From: Lachnoclostridium sp. Marseille-P6806 | GTDB lineage: Bacteria; Bacillota; Clostridia; Lachnospirales; Lachnospiraceae | Direction: 5' to 3' | NCBI RefSeq assembly: GCF_900625025.1 | Contig: NZ_LR130579.1 | Span: 62,001 to 126,000, forward strand | Length of the DNA stretch: 64,000 bases | Part shown: piece by piece, positions 17,124-26,581 of the stretch | Numbering within the stretch: position 1 is the stretch's first letter | How the letters are laid out: each line of letters opens with the position of its first letter | Program-made: the position numbers and the translations under genes | The notes under the pieces: generated by a model | What the model was told of the DNA's origin: nothing | What the model saw: only the letters and a program-made list of their open reading frames with translations | Database searches by the model: none

Positions 17124-17947
17124 AAGCTCTCCAGAATCGTTTTCAGCTCCGTGAGATATTCCCCGTCATAATACTCGATCTCTCCCGCGTCGCAGGCCGC
17201 CGTCAGCGCAGGATCCAGGGCGATTCTCCCGATCACTGGGAAGCCGTGCTTCGCCGCCAGCTCCTCCGCGTGGCTGTCGCCGAATACGCGAATCTCACGG
17301 CCGCAGTCGGGGCATTTCACATAGCTCATGTTTTCCACAAGGCCGAGAATCGGCTTCTGCATGGTGTTCGCCATGCCGACCGCCTTGTCCACGATCATGC
17401 CGACGAGATCCTGCGGCGTCGTGACAATGACGATTCCGTCCACCGGAAGAGACTGGTACACGGTGAGAGGCACGTCGCCGGTTCCCGGGGGCATATCGAC
17501 GAACATATAGTCCACATCCCCCCATGCCACATCCGTCCAGAACTGCGTCAGGGCGCCGGTAATGACGGGGCTCCGCCAGATGACGGGCTGATCCGGATTC
17601 TCCATCAGAAGATTCATGGACATAACCTTGATGCCGGTCTTCGTCACGGCGGGCAGAAGACTGTCCTCCGTCCCGCTGACATCCTGCCAGCCGAGGCCGA
17701 ACATCTTCGGGATGCTGGGTCCGGTGATGTCGGCGTCGAGAATCGCCGTGGAATATCCGCTCCGGCGCGACTCCACCGCGGCAAGGCCCGTGACCAGAGA
17801 CTTGCCGACGCCGCCTTTCCCGCTGACCACCGTGATCAGCTTCTTTACGTTTGATCCCTTGTTCTGCGGCTTGATAAAGCTTTTCGGGTCGCGCGACGCG
17901 CAGTTTTCCCCGCAGCTGTTGCAGTCATGATTGCAGTTCTCACTCAT
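17120..17947 (-). CDS. Mrp/NBP35 family P-loop ATPase (iron-sulfur carrier type)
   Basis: A 275-residue ATPase of the Mrp/ApbC group. ATG 17947 is preceded by AAGGAG. The N-terminus holds a Cys-rich motif (CNHDCNSCGENC), then the deviant Walker A GKGGVGKS near residue 45, VDMPPGTGD, and the C-terminal CPDC pair that bridges Fe-S clusters in dimers. Expected to help assemble or carry Fe-S clusters. It is translationally coupled to the amidase gene. Confidence 0.92.
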   Translation of the reverse strand: MSENCNHDCNSCGENCASRDPKSFIKPQNKGSNVKKLITVVSGKGGVGKSLVTGLAAVESRRSGYSTAILDADITGPSIPKMFGLGWQDVSGTEDSLLPAVTKTGIKVMSMNLLMENPDQPVIWRSPVITGALTQFWTDVAWGDVDYMFVDMPPGTGDVPLTVYQSLPVDGIVIVTTPQDLVGMIVDKAVGMANTMQKPILGLVENMSYVKCPDCGREIRVFGDSHAEELAAKHGFPVIGRIALDPALTAACDAGEIEYYDGEYLTELKTILESL

Positions 17948-17987
17948 TCCTCTTCTCCTTATCATCCGTTCTTTATTCAATCATCCG

Positions 17988-18743
17988 TCATTCGATAATC
18001 AGTCCTACCGGGCAGTGATCCGAGCCGCCGATCCTGTCATAGATGAGCGCGTCTTTCAGTCTCGGCCGCAGGCGGTCGGAGGTCACGAAATAGTCGATCC
18101 TCCATCCCACGTTGTTCTCGCGGGCGCGCATCCGGTATGACCACCACGAATAGCGGTCCCGCGCATCCGGATAAAAATAGCGGAACGTATCGGTGAAGCC
18201 GCCGGCCAGAAGCTCGCTGAACTTTCCTCTTTCCTCGTCCGAAAAGCCCGCGTGTCCGCGGTTCTGCTTCGGATGCTTCAGGTCGATTTCTTCGTGCGCG
18301 ACATTCAGATCGCCGCAGAATATCACCGGCTTTTTTTCATCCAGCGCTTTGATATAACGAAGAAACGTGTCCTCCCACGCACAGCGGAAGTCGATCCGTT
18401 TCAGCTCCTCCTTGGCGTTCGGCACATACTCCGTGATGAGATACCACTCGGGAAGCTCCAGCGTGATGACGCGCCCCTCGTGGTCGTACTCCTCGATTCC
18501 CATTCCATAGCGGACATCCAGCGGCTCCTGCCGCGTGAGAATGCCGGTTCCGGAATAGCCCTTTTTTTCCGCATAATTCCAGAATCCGTGATAACCGGGC
18601 AGCTCCGCCTCGCCCTGTCCCTCCTGCATCTTTGTCTCCTGCAGACAGAGAACGTCCGGCTGCTCCGCCGCCATGAGCTCGTCGAAGCTCCCTTTCGATA
18701 TGCAGGCCCGCAGGCCGTTCACATTCCATGATATATACTTCAA
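17988..18743 (-). CDS. xth: Exodeoxyribonuclease III / AP endonuclease
   Basis: A 251-residue DNA repair enzyme of the EEP family. The start is assigned to TTG 18743 (reading MKYISWNVNGLR), preceded by AGGAG and matching family N-termini; the frame is open further upstream. Motifs: WNVNGLRA, LQETKM (catalytic Glu), GDLNVAHEEIDL (catalytic Asp/Asn), GWRIDYFV and GSDHCPV (catalytic Asp-His). Confidence 0.95.
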   Translation of the reverse strand: MKYISWNVNGLRACISKGSFDELMAAEQPDVLCLQETKMQEGQGEAELPGYHGFWNYAEKKGYSGTGILTRQEPLDVRYGMGIEEYDHEGRVITLELPEWYLITEYVPNAKEELKRIDFRCAWEDTFLRYIKALDEKKPVIFCGDLNVAHEEIDLKHPKQNRGHAGFSDEERGKFSELLAGGFTDTFRYFYPDARDRYSWWSYRMRARENNVGWRIDYFVTSDRLRPRLKDALIYDRIGGSDHCPVGLIIE

Positions 18744-18781
18744 AGCAGCTCCTCTTGTCCGTCTTTCCGAAGCCTGCAAAT

Positions 18782-19306
18782 CTACTTGCCCTCGTAGGTC
18801 ACGGCCGAAAACACCCGGTACCCCTCAAGCTGCTTCCGCCCGTTCAGTCCGGCGAGCTCCATCATGAAGAGACACCCGGCCACCTCGCCGCCAAGCTGCT
18901 CCACCAGCTGAATCATCGCCTTTGTCGTGCCGCCGGTCGCAATCAGATCGTCCACGATCAGCACTTTCTGGCCCGACTGTATGGCATCCTTGTGCATCTC
19001 CAGCGTCGCCTTGCCGTACTCAAGATCATAATCGACCGCGATGGTCTTCGAGGGGAGCTTGCCTTTCTTACGAATCAGCACGAGCGGCTTGTGCTCGTTA
19101 TAAGCCATCGGCGCACCGAAGACAAAGCCGCGGGACTCCGCGCCGACGATCACGTCATATGCGACGTCCTTTACCAGCCACTCCATCTGATCGATGGCAA
19201 GGCGCAGCCCATCCGCATCGCTCAGCACCGTCGTGATGTCCCGGAACATAACGCCCTCCTCCGGAAAATCCGGAATGGTGCGCACGTAATCTTTAAGCTC
19301 TTTCAT
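18782..19306 (-). CDS. apt: Adenine phosphoribosyltransferase
   Basis: A 174-residue purine-salvage enzyme that makes AMP from adenine and PRPP. ATG 19306 (MKELKDYV) matches family N-termini, with AAGGAG upstream. Motifs: IPDFPEEGVMFRDIT, AESRGFVFG, and the PRPP-binding loop VLIVDDLIATGGT. It sits upstream of xth on the same strand. Confidence 0.96.
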   Translation of the reverse strand: MKELKDYVRTIPDFPEEGVMFRDITTVLSDADGLRLAIDQMEWLVKDVAYDVIVGAESRGFVFGAPMAYNEHKPLVLIRKKGKLPSKTIAVDYDLEYGKATLEMHKDAIQSGQKVLIVDDLIATGGTTKAMIQLVEQLGGEVAGCLFMMELAGLNGRKQLEGYRVFSAVTYEGK

Positions 19307-19540
19307 AAATATATCCGTCTCCTTGCCTCTGTAATAAGAATATTTCCGGCCCGTCTCCCGCGCTCCGGCGGCTTTGCCTCCGCCCACGGGAAGTTCGTGC
19401 ATCTTTCACGTTTTTCCTTTATACTGGTCTCATATCCTCTGCCTGACAGCAGCACCTTTCGACTGCGGAAAGAGTCAGCGCATCCGCGTGAATTTTCACC
19501 CTATTTTACTTGATTTGCATACTTTTGGAAAGGTCACTCC

Positions 19541-20758
19541 ATGGAAGACGAAGAAAAGAAAATCAATCTCGCACTCCTCATCGATTCCGACAATGTCAGC
19601 GCCAAATACATCACCAGTATTCTGAGCCTGCTGTCGAAGTACGGCAAGATCACGATCCGCCGCATGTACGGCGACTGGTCGCAGGACCGCCTGCGCCCGT
19701 GGCTGAACCGCTCCGCCACCTATTCTCTGGAGCCCATCATGCAGATGAACAACACCCCGGGCAAAAACGCCTCCGACATCGGCCTCATCATCGACGCGAT
19801 GGATATTCTCTACCGCAACACGGTCGGCGGCTTCTGCATCGTCTCCAGCGACGGCGATTTCAACAAGCTCGCAAAGCGCCTCCGCGAATCCGGAAAAATG
19901 GTCATCGGCATGGGGGAGAAAAAGACGCCCGAATCGTTCCGCGCCTCTTGCGAGCGCTTCATCTTCCTCGATGTGGACGGCGGCGACAGCGACGAAGAGC
20001 TCGCTTCCGCCCCCTCCTCCCGCGACCGCAGGAGCAGCGCGTCTTCCGCAAAAACAAAAAAGACGACGACGGCCCGCGGAAAGAAAACCGGAACCGCCGC
20101 GCCGCTTCCCGCTGCCGCAGCATCCGCCTCCGGGACTTCCGCCGCAGCCTCTTCTCTGCCGTCCGCTGCTCCCGCCGCAGCCGCGCTCAATGAGCCGCCG
20201 GCTTCCGCCGCACGGGAGCACGACCTGTATCATTCCGGCGCAGGCGCTCTCCTCCTTGACGGAGCGGACGGCACCGACGAGGAGAGCAGCGCGGAGCATA
20301 CGTTCACCGATAAGGCCGTGGTCGAAAAAGCCATCATCGACATGATCACCGACAACAGCGCCGACGGAAAGGATACCAGCCTCGGCGAGATCGGTTCCCG
20401 CCTCCAGAGCGTATTCCCGGAATTTGACGCGCAGAATTACGGCTATTCCAAGCTGATGAACTTTGTAAAGGATTTCGCCTCTCTGTGCGTCACGACGCAC
20501 AATAATCATGTGTACGTCTCGCTGAACGGTTCCTCCGACAGCGACATCGAACAGCAGATTCACCGGATCTTCGACCGGCACAGAACAAACGAGCTCAATC
20601 TGGGACTCTTAAAGGAGGAGCTCACCGAGCTCAATCCCAACCTGAACGCGACCATACGGCGCAGCGGCGTCACCCGCTTCAACGTCTATCTCAACCGCAA
20701 CATCCACTCCGTGGAGGTGAACGGGAGCTCGGTCACGCTGCTGACGCAGCAGGCGTAA
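19541..20758 (+). CDS. NYN-domain (PIN-like) protein with C-terminal OST-HTH/LOTUS domain
   Basis: A 405-residue protein of the LabA/limkain type. The N-terminal ~150 residues form an NYN domain with the expected acidic residues (ALLIDSDNV, DIGLIIDAMD, CIVSSDGDF), a PIN-like RNase fold. A low-complexity Ala/Ser/Lys linker spans about 155-265. The C-terminal region (residues about 280-350, SLGEIGSRLQSVFPEFDAQNYG) resembles an OST-HTH/LOTUS RNA-binding domain and may be followed by a second winged-helix unit. Probably an RNA-binding or RNA-cleaving regulator; the target is unknown. GGAAAGG precedes the ATG. It is alone on the plus strand, convergent with the hydrolase gene. Confidence 0.85.
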   Translation: MEDEEKKINLALLIDSDNVSAKYITSILSLLSKYGKITIRRMYGDWSQDRLRPWLNRSATYSLEPIMQMNNTPGKNASDIGLIIDAMDILYRNTVGGFCIVSSDGDFNKLAKRLRESGKMVIGMGEKKTPESFRASCERFIFLDVDGGDSDEELASAPSSRDRRSSASSAKTKKTTTARGKKTGTAAPLPAAAASASGTSAAASSLPSAAPAAAALNEPPASAAREHDLYHSGAGALLLDGADGTDEESSAEHTFTDKAVVEKAIIDMITDNSADGKDTSLGEIGSRLQSVFPEFDAQNYGYSKLMNFVKDFASLCVTTHNNHVYVSLNGSSDSDIEQQIHRIFDRHRTNELNLGLLKEELTELNPNLNATIRRSGVTRFNVYLNRNIHSVEVNGSSVTLLTQQA

Positions 20759-20799
20759 CGGGGCTTCCCGGCTGTCGCCGGCACGATCCGCATGCCGGC

Positions 20800-21876
20800 T
20801 CAGACCTCCTCGTCGCTCCGCAGATTCTTATGCAGTATCCACGGGCTCACCCGGTCAAGAAACCGGTCCACCCGGTTCCAGTAGCACTCGGGGTCGTCCA
20901 CGACGGACTGCACGTGCCCCGAGCCGGCAAACCACGCAAATTCCTTGGGGCAGGACGCCGCCTCGAACAGGCGCGGCATCATCCCCGGACGCACAAAGTC
21001 GTCCGCGTCGCCGTGAATGAACAGCGTCGGCGTTTCGCTTTGCCGCACCGCCGCAAGCGGCGACGCCTCTTTGAGATCATAGTGCGCTCTCACACGGGCA
21101 ATCCCCCGCACCAGCTCCAGCATAATGTCCGCCGGAAGCACCGCGCCGGGAAGCGTGCGGTACACATCGCGGAACTCCTCATAGGCCGAGGTGTAGGCCG
21201 AATCCGAAATCGCCGCGCGCACATTCTCCGGCAGCCCGCGCCCCGTCGCAAGCAACACCGTCGCCGCCCCCATCGAAATCCCGTGCAGAATGATCACCGC
21301 CTCGGGATCGTACTCCACGATCATGCGGATCCAGAGCGCGATGTCCTCCGAATCCCGCAGTCCCATCCCGACATAATTCCCCTCGCTCTCGCCGTGTCCC
21401 CGCAGATCCGGGAGCAGGACGCTCATCCCGTGCTCCTCATAGTAATGCCGGGCATAGAGCCCCATACTCTCCGACGCGTCGCCGTAGCCGTGTACGCAGA
21501 TCGCGTACCTCCGGCAGGTCGGGTCCGCGGACGCAATGAAATTCGCATGGAGGCGCAGACCGTCCGCAGAGGTGAGGTAGCGGTCCTCGCGGAGCACATG
21601 CTCCTGCATCCAGAGCCGTCCGCTGCGGTACGGTATTTCGGACGGCGTATCGTCATTCCGGGGATCATGCTTCTTCGGAATCAGCGAAAATTCGTAAAAA
21701 TACTGCGCCGCGCCGAGCGCGCCTCCGGTCGCCGCCAGTCCGGCAAGCCCCAGCGAGCAGCCGGCAAGACCCAGAAGTCTCTTTTTCCGTTCCGCGCGCG
21801 TCTTTTCTGTCTCTTTCCTGTTTTTTATGGCTTTTCCGTTTCTTCCCGCCGCATGATTTTCTTTTTTACCTGTCAT
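20800..21876 (-). CDS. Alpha/beta hydrolase, membrane-anchored
   Basis: A 358-residue hydrolase. ATG 21876 is chosen for the AAAGGAGG site. A basic N-terminus is followed by one hydrophobic helix (residues about 35-60), so the catalytic domain is probably outside the membrane. The fold shows CVHGYGD (oxyanion region), nucleophile elbow HGISMGAAT with the catalytic Ser, GDADDFV (Asp) and GSGHVQS (His). Similar proteins are annotated as lysophospholipase- or BAAT-like, but the substrate is unknown. It lies 53 nt downstream of the hybrid kinase gene. Confidence 0.87.
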   Translation of the reverse strand: MTGKKENHAAGRNGKAIKNRKETEKTRAERKKRLLGLAGCSLGLAGLAATGGALGAAQYFYEFSLIPKKHDPRNDDTPSEIPYRSGRLWMQEHVLREDRYLTSADGLRLHANFIASADPTCRRYAICVHGYGDASESMGLYARHYYEEHGMSVLLPDLRGHGESEGNYVGMGLRDSEDIALWIRMIVEYDPEAVIILHGISMGAATVLLATGRGLPENVRAAISDSAYTSAYEEFRDVYRTLPGAVLPADIMLELVRGIARVRAHYDLKEASPLAAVRQSETPTLFIHGDADDFVRPGMMPRLFEAASCPKEFAWFAGSGHVQSVVDDPECYWNRVDRFLDRVSPWILHKNLRSDEEV

Positions 21877-21929
21877 GTCGCCCTCCTTTCCGAAAGCGCC
21901 GCCGCGGACGCGATCCGGCGCCTGCGCTT

Positions 21930-24683
21930 TCATCCTCGCTCTCCGCTTTCCGCCGCCGTGCCCCGCCGCAGCAGCGCGCGCAGCAGCTCGAACAGTTTTT
22001 TCGGCTCCACCGGCTTCGCCAGCCCCGCATCGATCAGGCCGGCAAACGAGGCCGCCATATCCTCCTCAAAGGAATTTGCGGTCAGCGCAACGATCGGAAC
22101 CGTATGCTCCGCCCCCCGCTCCGCCTCTGCCGCGCGGATCTGCCTCGCCGCCGCAAGGCCGTCCGTCCCCGGCATGGAATAGTCCACAAGAACCGCATCA
22201 TAATAGTCCTTTTCCGCGGCGCAAAATTCCGCGGCGGCGGCGCGCCCTCCGGCCGCCTTGTCCACGATCGCGCCTTTCTTTTCAAGAAGATGCCGTATCA
22301 CTTCTATATTCAGCGGATCGTCCTCCGCCAGAAGAACACGCCGGCCCGCAAGGCCGTCCCCGCGGCGGGACGCGCCCTCCGCGGCCTGCCGAAGACGCAG
22401 CTCTCTGGCCGTCCGGGTTCTGCCGCTCTCTGCCGTGGACGGCTTCAGGGAAAGCGTCACCGTAAAATACGATCCGACGCCCGGCGTACTGCTCGCGCCG
22501 ATCCCGCCGTCCATCATCCGGACAAGCCGCTCCGCCGCGGCCAGCCCCAGTCCGAAGCCCTCGTTCGTTCCGTCCGCCCGCTCTCCTCTGACAAACGGGT
22601 CAAACAGGACGGGCATCAGATCCTCCCGGATGCCGATGCCGGTATCGATCACCGAAAAACGCAGCGGGATCCGGCCGCTCTGCGGCTGTCCCTGCTCGGC
22701 CCGGAGCCGCACCTGCCCGCCCCGGCCGGTGAACTTCACCGCATTATCGAGCAGATTCGTCAGAACTTCGGCGATCGCCGCGCGGTCGCCGAGCATGATT
22801 TCGGGAATCGCTTCATCCTGCTCCGCGTGAAATTCAATGCCTGCCGTCCCGCAGGCCTCGGCAGCCCGCTCCTCCAGCTCCCGCATAAGATCCCGGAAGA
22901 CAAATTCCTCCTCTGCAAGCTCCCGCTCTCCGGCCTCCAGCTCCGCCATCTCAAGGAGACGATCGACCTGCCGCTGCATGACCCCTGCCGCCTCCCGGAT
23001 CTTTCCCATGGAGGCCGCGAAAGCCGCCTCGTCCTCCGCTTCCCCCGCCGTTTTCACAAGCGAAAGAATCGCGGCCGCCGGCGCTCTGAGATCGCGGTGC
23101 ATTCTGCTAAGAAAATCCCCCCGGCTGCGGAGCGCGCGCTCCGCCTCCTCTTTCGCTCCATCCCGCTCTGTCTCCGCGGCCTTTTTCTCTGTCCGTAGCG
23201 TCCCGGCGATCTCCTGAAGCCGGGCGCACTGCTGCCGCGCCGCTTCCAGCTCCTCCTCAAAGCGCGCGCGGTTCGCTTCCGTCTCCGTCGCGTGCATCTC
23301 CTCCAGCTCCGCCAGCCGCCCGGTGGTATAGCGCTTCGCCTCCTCGATCTGCTTCCCGGCCTCCTCTGCGGCCCGGAGCGCCGCCTGCTTCTCCTCCTGT
23401 TCTCTGACCTCCGCCGCACGGACCCGCCGCTTCGCGTCAAATTCCAGCCGCTCCCTCTCCTGCTCGTCCTCTGTCACATCGACAAAATAGAGGCAGACCG
23501 TGTATGCAGGGCGGCTCTCGCTCTCCTTGGCGCCACCGTCCGAAGACGGCGCCTCGTCCCGGCTCTCGCAGCCGTATACCGAAAGGCGCACCCGGCGGTC
23601 CGGCTTTCCGTCTCCGCGGTGCAGGCAGACGGTTTTTTCCAGCTCCGCCTCCCGGTCCGCTCCGGCCGTCGCACGGCGGAGATAATATTCCTTTGTGACC
23701 TCCTGCAGCTCCAGCCCGTAAAACATGTCTTTCCGGAGCTCCTGCTCGAACGCCGCCGCCTCGAGGCCGAAAAGCGCCGGAAGATTCCGGCTGAGGAAGA
23801 GGGGCGTGCACGCATATGCGCCGCCCGCCTCCGCATCCTTCTCCGCAGCGCAGCGCACCACCGCCGTCTCGCAGGGCTGATGATCCGCCATTTCCGAGAG
23901 CGTGGAGATGGTCCTTCCGAGCTTTGCCCGCTCCTCGTTCTGCGCCGTAACATCGAAGAAGATGAGATAGGCGGTTCTCCGCCCGTCCTCCTCGGGGCCA
24001 AGGCGCCCGATCAGCTCATAGCCGCGCCGCCTGCCTCCCTTTTCCCTCGCCGTCACGCGGAATCTCCGCTCGCCCTCCGCCGGAGACGAGAACGTTCTGC
24101 GTATTCTCTTTCTGTCCTGCTCGCGGAACATGAAAAAGGGATCCTTTTTCGAGCGGGAACGGTACTCCTTTTCCGGATATCCCAGCTCCTCCATCAGTCT
24201 CCGGTTTGAGGAGAGAAGCTTCAGATTCTGTCCGCTGCGGCTCTGCACAACCATGTGCTCATCGGGAAGGCGCTCCAGGAACTCCGTAAAGGCGGAGGTG
24301 TCCGACTGCCGATAGCGGCGTGAGATATGAAGACTTGTGATCGCCATGCCCTCCGCATCCCCGCGGATGACCAGCGTCACCCGAATCTGCTTCGCGCGGC
24401 TCGGATCTTTCGGCACCAGCGCGCAGACATACGTAAGCGCCCGGATGTTTTCTGCGACGGGATCGGACATCGTCTCCGCCACGTCCACATAATAAGGCTC
24501 TTCATTGGCCTCGATCTGCGCCCCTGCAAAACGGGAAATTTCCTCCCGCTCCCGCAGGTGAACCGCATCCCCCGGCGTGACCCAAATGATATCCTCCCCG
24601 AGATACCCGAGGCATTCCTCCGTATCCCGGTTCCGATAATATGCGTTTAGAAAGCTTCTTCCGAATTCGATGGGTGTCTGCAT
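21930..24683 (-). CDS. Hybrid sensor histidine kinase with NTF2-like and PAS-like input domains; altered H-box
   Basis: A 917-residue cytoplasmic signalling protein without clear membrane segments. In order: SnoaL/NTF2-like domain (1-130), PAS-like domain (about 140-250, ending FFDVTAQN), a second PAS-like region (about 290-405, ending YFVDVTEDE), a long Glu/Arg/Ala coiled coil (405-520), HisKA (about 520-590), HATPase (N box LLDNAVKF at 643, DTGIGI at 680, GFGLGL at 709) and a receiver domain (about 782-905) with Asp834 in VLVDYSMPG. The H-box reads SRMHRDLRAP where SRMSHDIRTP is usual, so the phosphoacceptor position is Arg530 and a His (529) sits one place earlier. Autophosphorylation may be altered or lost. 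Confidence 0.9.
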   Translation of the reverse strand: MQTPIEFGRSFLNAYYRNRDTEECLGYLGEDIIWVTPGDAVHLREREEISRFAGAQIEANEEPYYVDVAETMSDPVAENIRALTYVCALVPKDPSRAKQIRVTLVIRGDAEGMAITSLHISRRYRQSDTSAFTEFLERLPDEHMVVQSRSGQNLKLLSSNRRLMEELGYPEKEYRSRSKKDPFFMFREQDRKRIRRTFSSPAEGERRFRVTAREKGGRRRGYELIGRLGPEEDGRRTAYLIFFDVTAQNEERAKLGRTISTLSEMADHQPCETAVVRCAAEKDAEAGGAYACTPLFLSRNLPALFGLEAAAFEQELRKDMFYGLELQEVTKEYYLRRATAGADREAELEKTVCLHRGDGKPDRRVRLSVYGCESRDEAPSSDGGAKESESRPAYTVCLYFVDVTEDEQERERLEFDAKRRVRAAEVREQEEKQAALRAAEEAGKQIEEAKRYTTGRLAELEEMHATETEANRARFEEELEAARQQCARLQEIAGTLRTEKKAAETERDGAKEEAERALRSRGDFLSRMHRDLRAPAAAILSLVKTAGEAEDEAAFAASMGKIREAAGVMQRQVDRLLEMAELEAGERELAEEEFVFRDLMRELEERAAEACGTAGIEFHAEQDEAIPEIMLGDRAAIAEVLTNLLDNAVKFTGRGGQVRLRAEQGQPQSGRIPLRFSVIDTGIGIREDLMPVLFDPFVRGERADGTNEGFGLGLAAAERLVRMMDGGIGASSTPGVGSYFTVTLSLKPSTAESGRTRTARELRLRQAAEGASRRGDGLAGRRVLLAEDDPLNIEVIRHLLEKKGAIVDKAAGGRAAAAEFCAAEKDYYDAVLVDYSMPGTDGLAAARQIRAAEAERGAEHTVPIVALTANSFEEDMAASFAGLIDAGLAKPVEPKKLFELLRALLRRGTAAESGERG

Positions 24684-24959
24684 AGGTTTCCGATCATCCC
24701 GCCTGAGTCTGTGTCCGCGCCCTTTTGTTTAATGTATTATTATAACAAAATTTCTCCCGCCGCACAGAAGCGTTATATACAAACGCACTCTCCGGCATGA
24801 ACAAGTTCCGGAATGAGCAAAAGCATCCCGGAAACGGACCGCTCCGCCTCCGGCAGATGCCCCGGGCGCACTGTCTGGTCATCCTCCGGAGGATCAGGTA
24901 AAATACAAAGGTACATATATTGAGGTATATATCACTGCCGCCGCTTTCCGAGGTCACCT

Positions 24960-26498
24960 ATGCTGTTCAACTCCTACATTTTTCTTTTTCTGTTTCTCCC
25001 TCTTGCACTGGGCGGCTGGTATTTTCTGAACCATCTGCGGCTGCATTCCGCGGCTCTCCTCTTTCTCTCCGCGATGTCGCTCTGGTTCTATGCGTACTTC
25101 AATCCCTCCTATCTCCTCATCATCCTCGCCTCCATCGCCGTAAACTACACACTGAGCGGCCTGCTCGCCGCGCTGGAGACGCGCCCCGCGGCAGGGCTCT
25201 TTCGCCGCGTCGTCCTGGTCGGCGGCGTCGGTCTCAATCTTGCGCTGTTTTTTTATTTCAAATACTTCGACTTCTTCCTCGAAAACATAAACGCCGTCTT
25301 TCACACCGATTACCCGCTCCGGCACATCCTGCTGCCTCTGGGCATCAGCTTCTTTACCTTTCAGCAGCTCTCCTTTCTGATCGACCGCTGCCGCGGCGAG
25401 GCAAAACACTACCCTTTCCCGGAATATCTGACCTTTGTCACCTTTTTTCCTCAGCTCATCGCCGGCCCCATCGTCCTCTACGACGAGATGATGCCGCAGT
25501 TTGCCGATCTCCGGAACCGGCGCTTCTGTCCGCAGAGCTTTGCGCGCGGCATCGTCCTTTTCGTGATCGGGCTCGCAAAAAAGGTTCTTCTCGCCGACGC
25601 GCTGGCCGTCCCGGCCAATTACGGCTTTGCCATGACATGGTATATGGACACGCTCACAACGGCGCTGGTGCTGCTGTCCTACACCTTTGAGCTCTATTTT
25701 GATTTCAGCGGCTACTGCGACATGGCCATGGGCATCGCTGCCATGTTCAACATCACCCTCCCCCTGAATTTCCGCTCGCCCTACCGCGCGGCGAGCATAC
25801 GGGAATTCTGGCAGCGCTGGCACATGACGCTCCAGCGCTTCTTCACGCGCTATGTCTATCATCCGCTGGGTGGAAGCCGCGGCGGCACGGCGCGCACCAT
25901 ACGGAACATCCTGATCGTCTTTGCGCTCAGCGGCCTGTGGCACGGCGCGGCGTGGACCTTTCTCGCATGGGGACTGATGCACGGGCTCCTCACGATCTGG
26001 GACGGCCTCGGCATCATGGTTCCCTCAGAGTCCGGCGAAGCGAAGCGCCGTCCCCGGTATTTTCTTCGGCATGCGCCGCTTCTCGTCATTCCAAGGGGCC
26101 TCGGCAATGCGCTCACCATGCTCTTCTTCATGCTCTCTCTCATCTTTTTCCGCTCGGAGAGCATGGCCGCCGCCCTCGAGATGTTCCGGACGCTGCTCCG
26201 CTTCCGCTTCCCCGGCTATCTCTGTCTGACCGCGCAGAATTACATGCCCGCGGAGCTATATGTCATAAACAAGCTCATCGCGCAGCGCTTCCCCGCCATG
26301 GCGCAGCCCGCGGCGCTCATCCGATGGCTTCTGCTCCTGCTCCTCTCGGCATGGATCATCTTCACCCGCAGAAGCGCTCCCGAGATCGCGGAAACCGCCG
26401 TTTCCTCGCGGCGGGTCTGTTTTGTCCTTCCGCTTCTCTTTGTCTGGTCCGTGATTTCCCTGTCCGGCGTGAGCACCTTTCTTTATTTCAATTTCTGA
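24960..26498 (+). CDS. MBOAT-family O-acyltransferase (AlgI/DltB-like)
   Basis: A 512-residue polytopic membrane acyltransferase with about eleven hydrophobic segments. Family motifs: LPLGISFFTFQQLSFLID, FFPQLIAGPIV, YFDFSGYCDMAMGIA, NFRSPYRAASIREFWQRWHMTLQ and SGLWHGAAWTF with the catalytic His. Such proteins move acyl groups across the membrane onto polysaccharides or teichoic acids. An SGNH-like partner gene follows at 27654, which suggests exopolysaccharide O-acetylation; no D-alanine ligase gene is nearby, so DltB itself is less likely. Confidence 0.9.
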   Translation: MLFNSYIFLFLFLPLALGGWYFLNHLRLHSAALLFLSAMSLWFYAYFNPSYLLIILASIAVNYTLSGLLAALETRPAAGLFRRVVLVGGVGLNLALFFYFKYFDFFLENINAVFHTDYPLRHILLPLGISFFTFQQLSFLIDRCRGEAKHYPFPEYLTFVTFFPQLIAGPIVLYDEMMPQFADLRNRRFCPQSFARGIVLFVIGLAKKVLLADALAVPANYGFAMTWYMDTLTTALVLLSYTFELYFDFSGYCDMAMGIAAMFNITLPLNFRSPYRAASIREFWQRWHMTLQRFFTRYVYHPLGGSRGGTARTIRNILIVFALSGLWHGAAWTFLAWGLMHGLLTIWDGLGIMVPSESGEAKRRPRYFLRHAPLLVIPRGLGNALTMLFFMLSLIFFRSESMAAALEMFRTLLRFRFPGYLCLTAQNYMPAELYVINKLIAQRFPAMAQPAALIRWLLLLLLSAWIIFTRRSAPEIAETAVSSRRVCFVLPLLFVWSVISLSGVSTFLYFNF

Positions 26499-26581
26499 AT
26501 TCTAATGTGTGGGCCTCCGCGCCCCGAACGGAAAAGTTTAACATGAATTTGATGCCGGAATGACGTTCCGCTTTACACTGA

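Noticed and set aside
15270-17171. 633-codon plus-strand frame opposite coaX and the amidase gene
   Set aside because: Shadow of two motif-rich genes; composition is Arg-rich and unlike the window's real proteins.
20777-20799. GCCGGC inverted repeat between the convergent NYN and hydrolase genes as a terminator
   Set aside because: Only a 6-bp stem and no T-run on either strand; too weak to call.
24954-25982. Minus-strand frame opposite the MBOAT gene
   Set aside because: The plus-strand protein has all MBOAT motifs; the opposite frame is Glu/Arg/Gln-rich with no motif.
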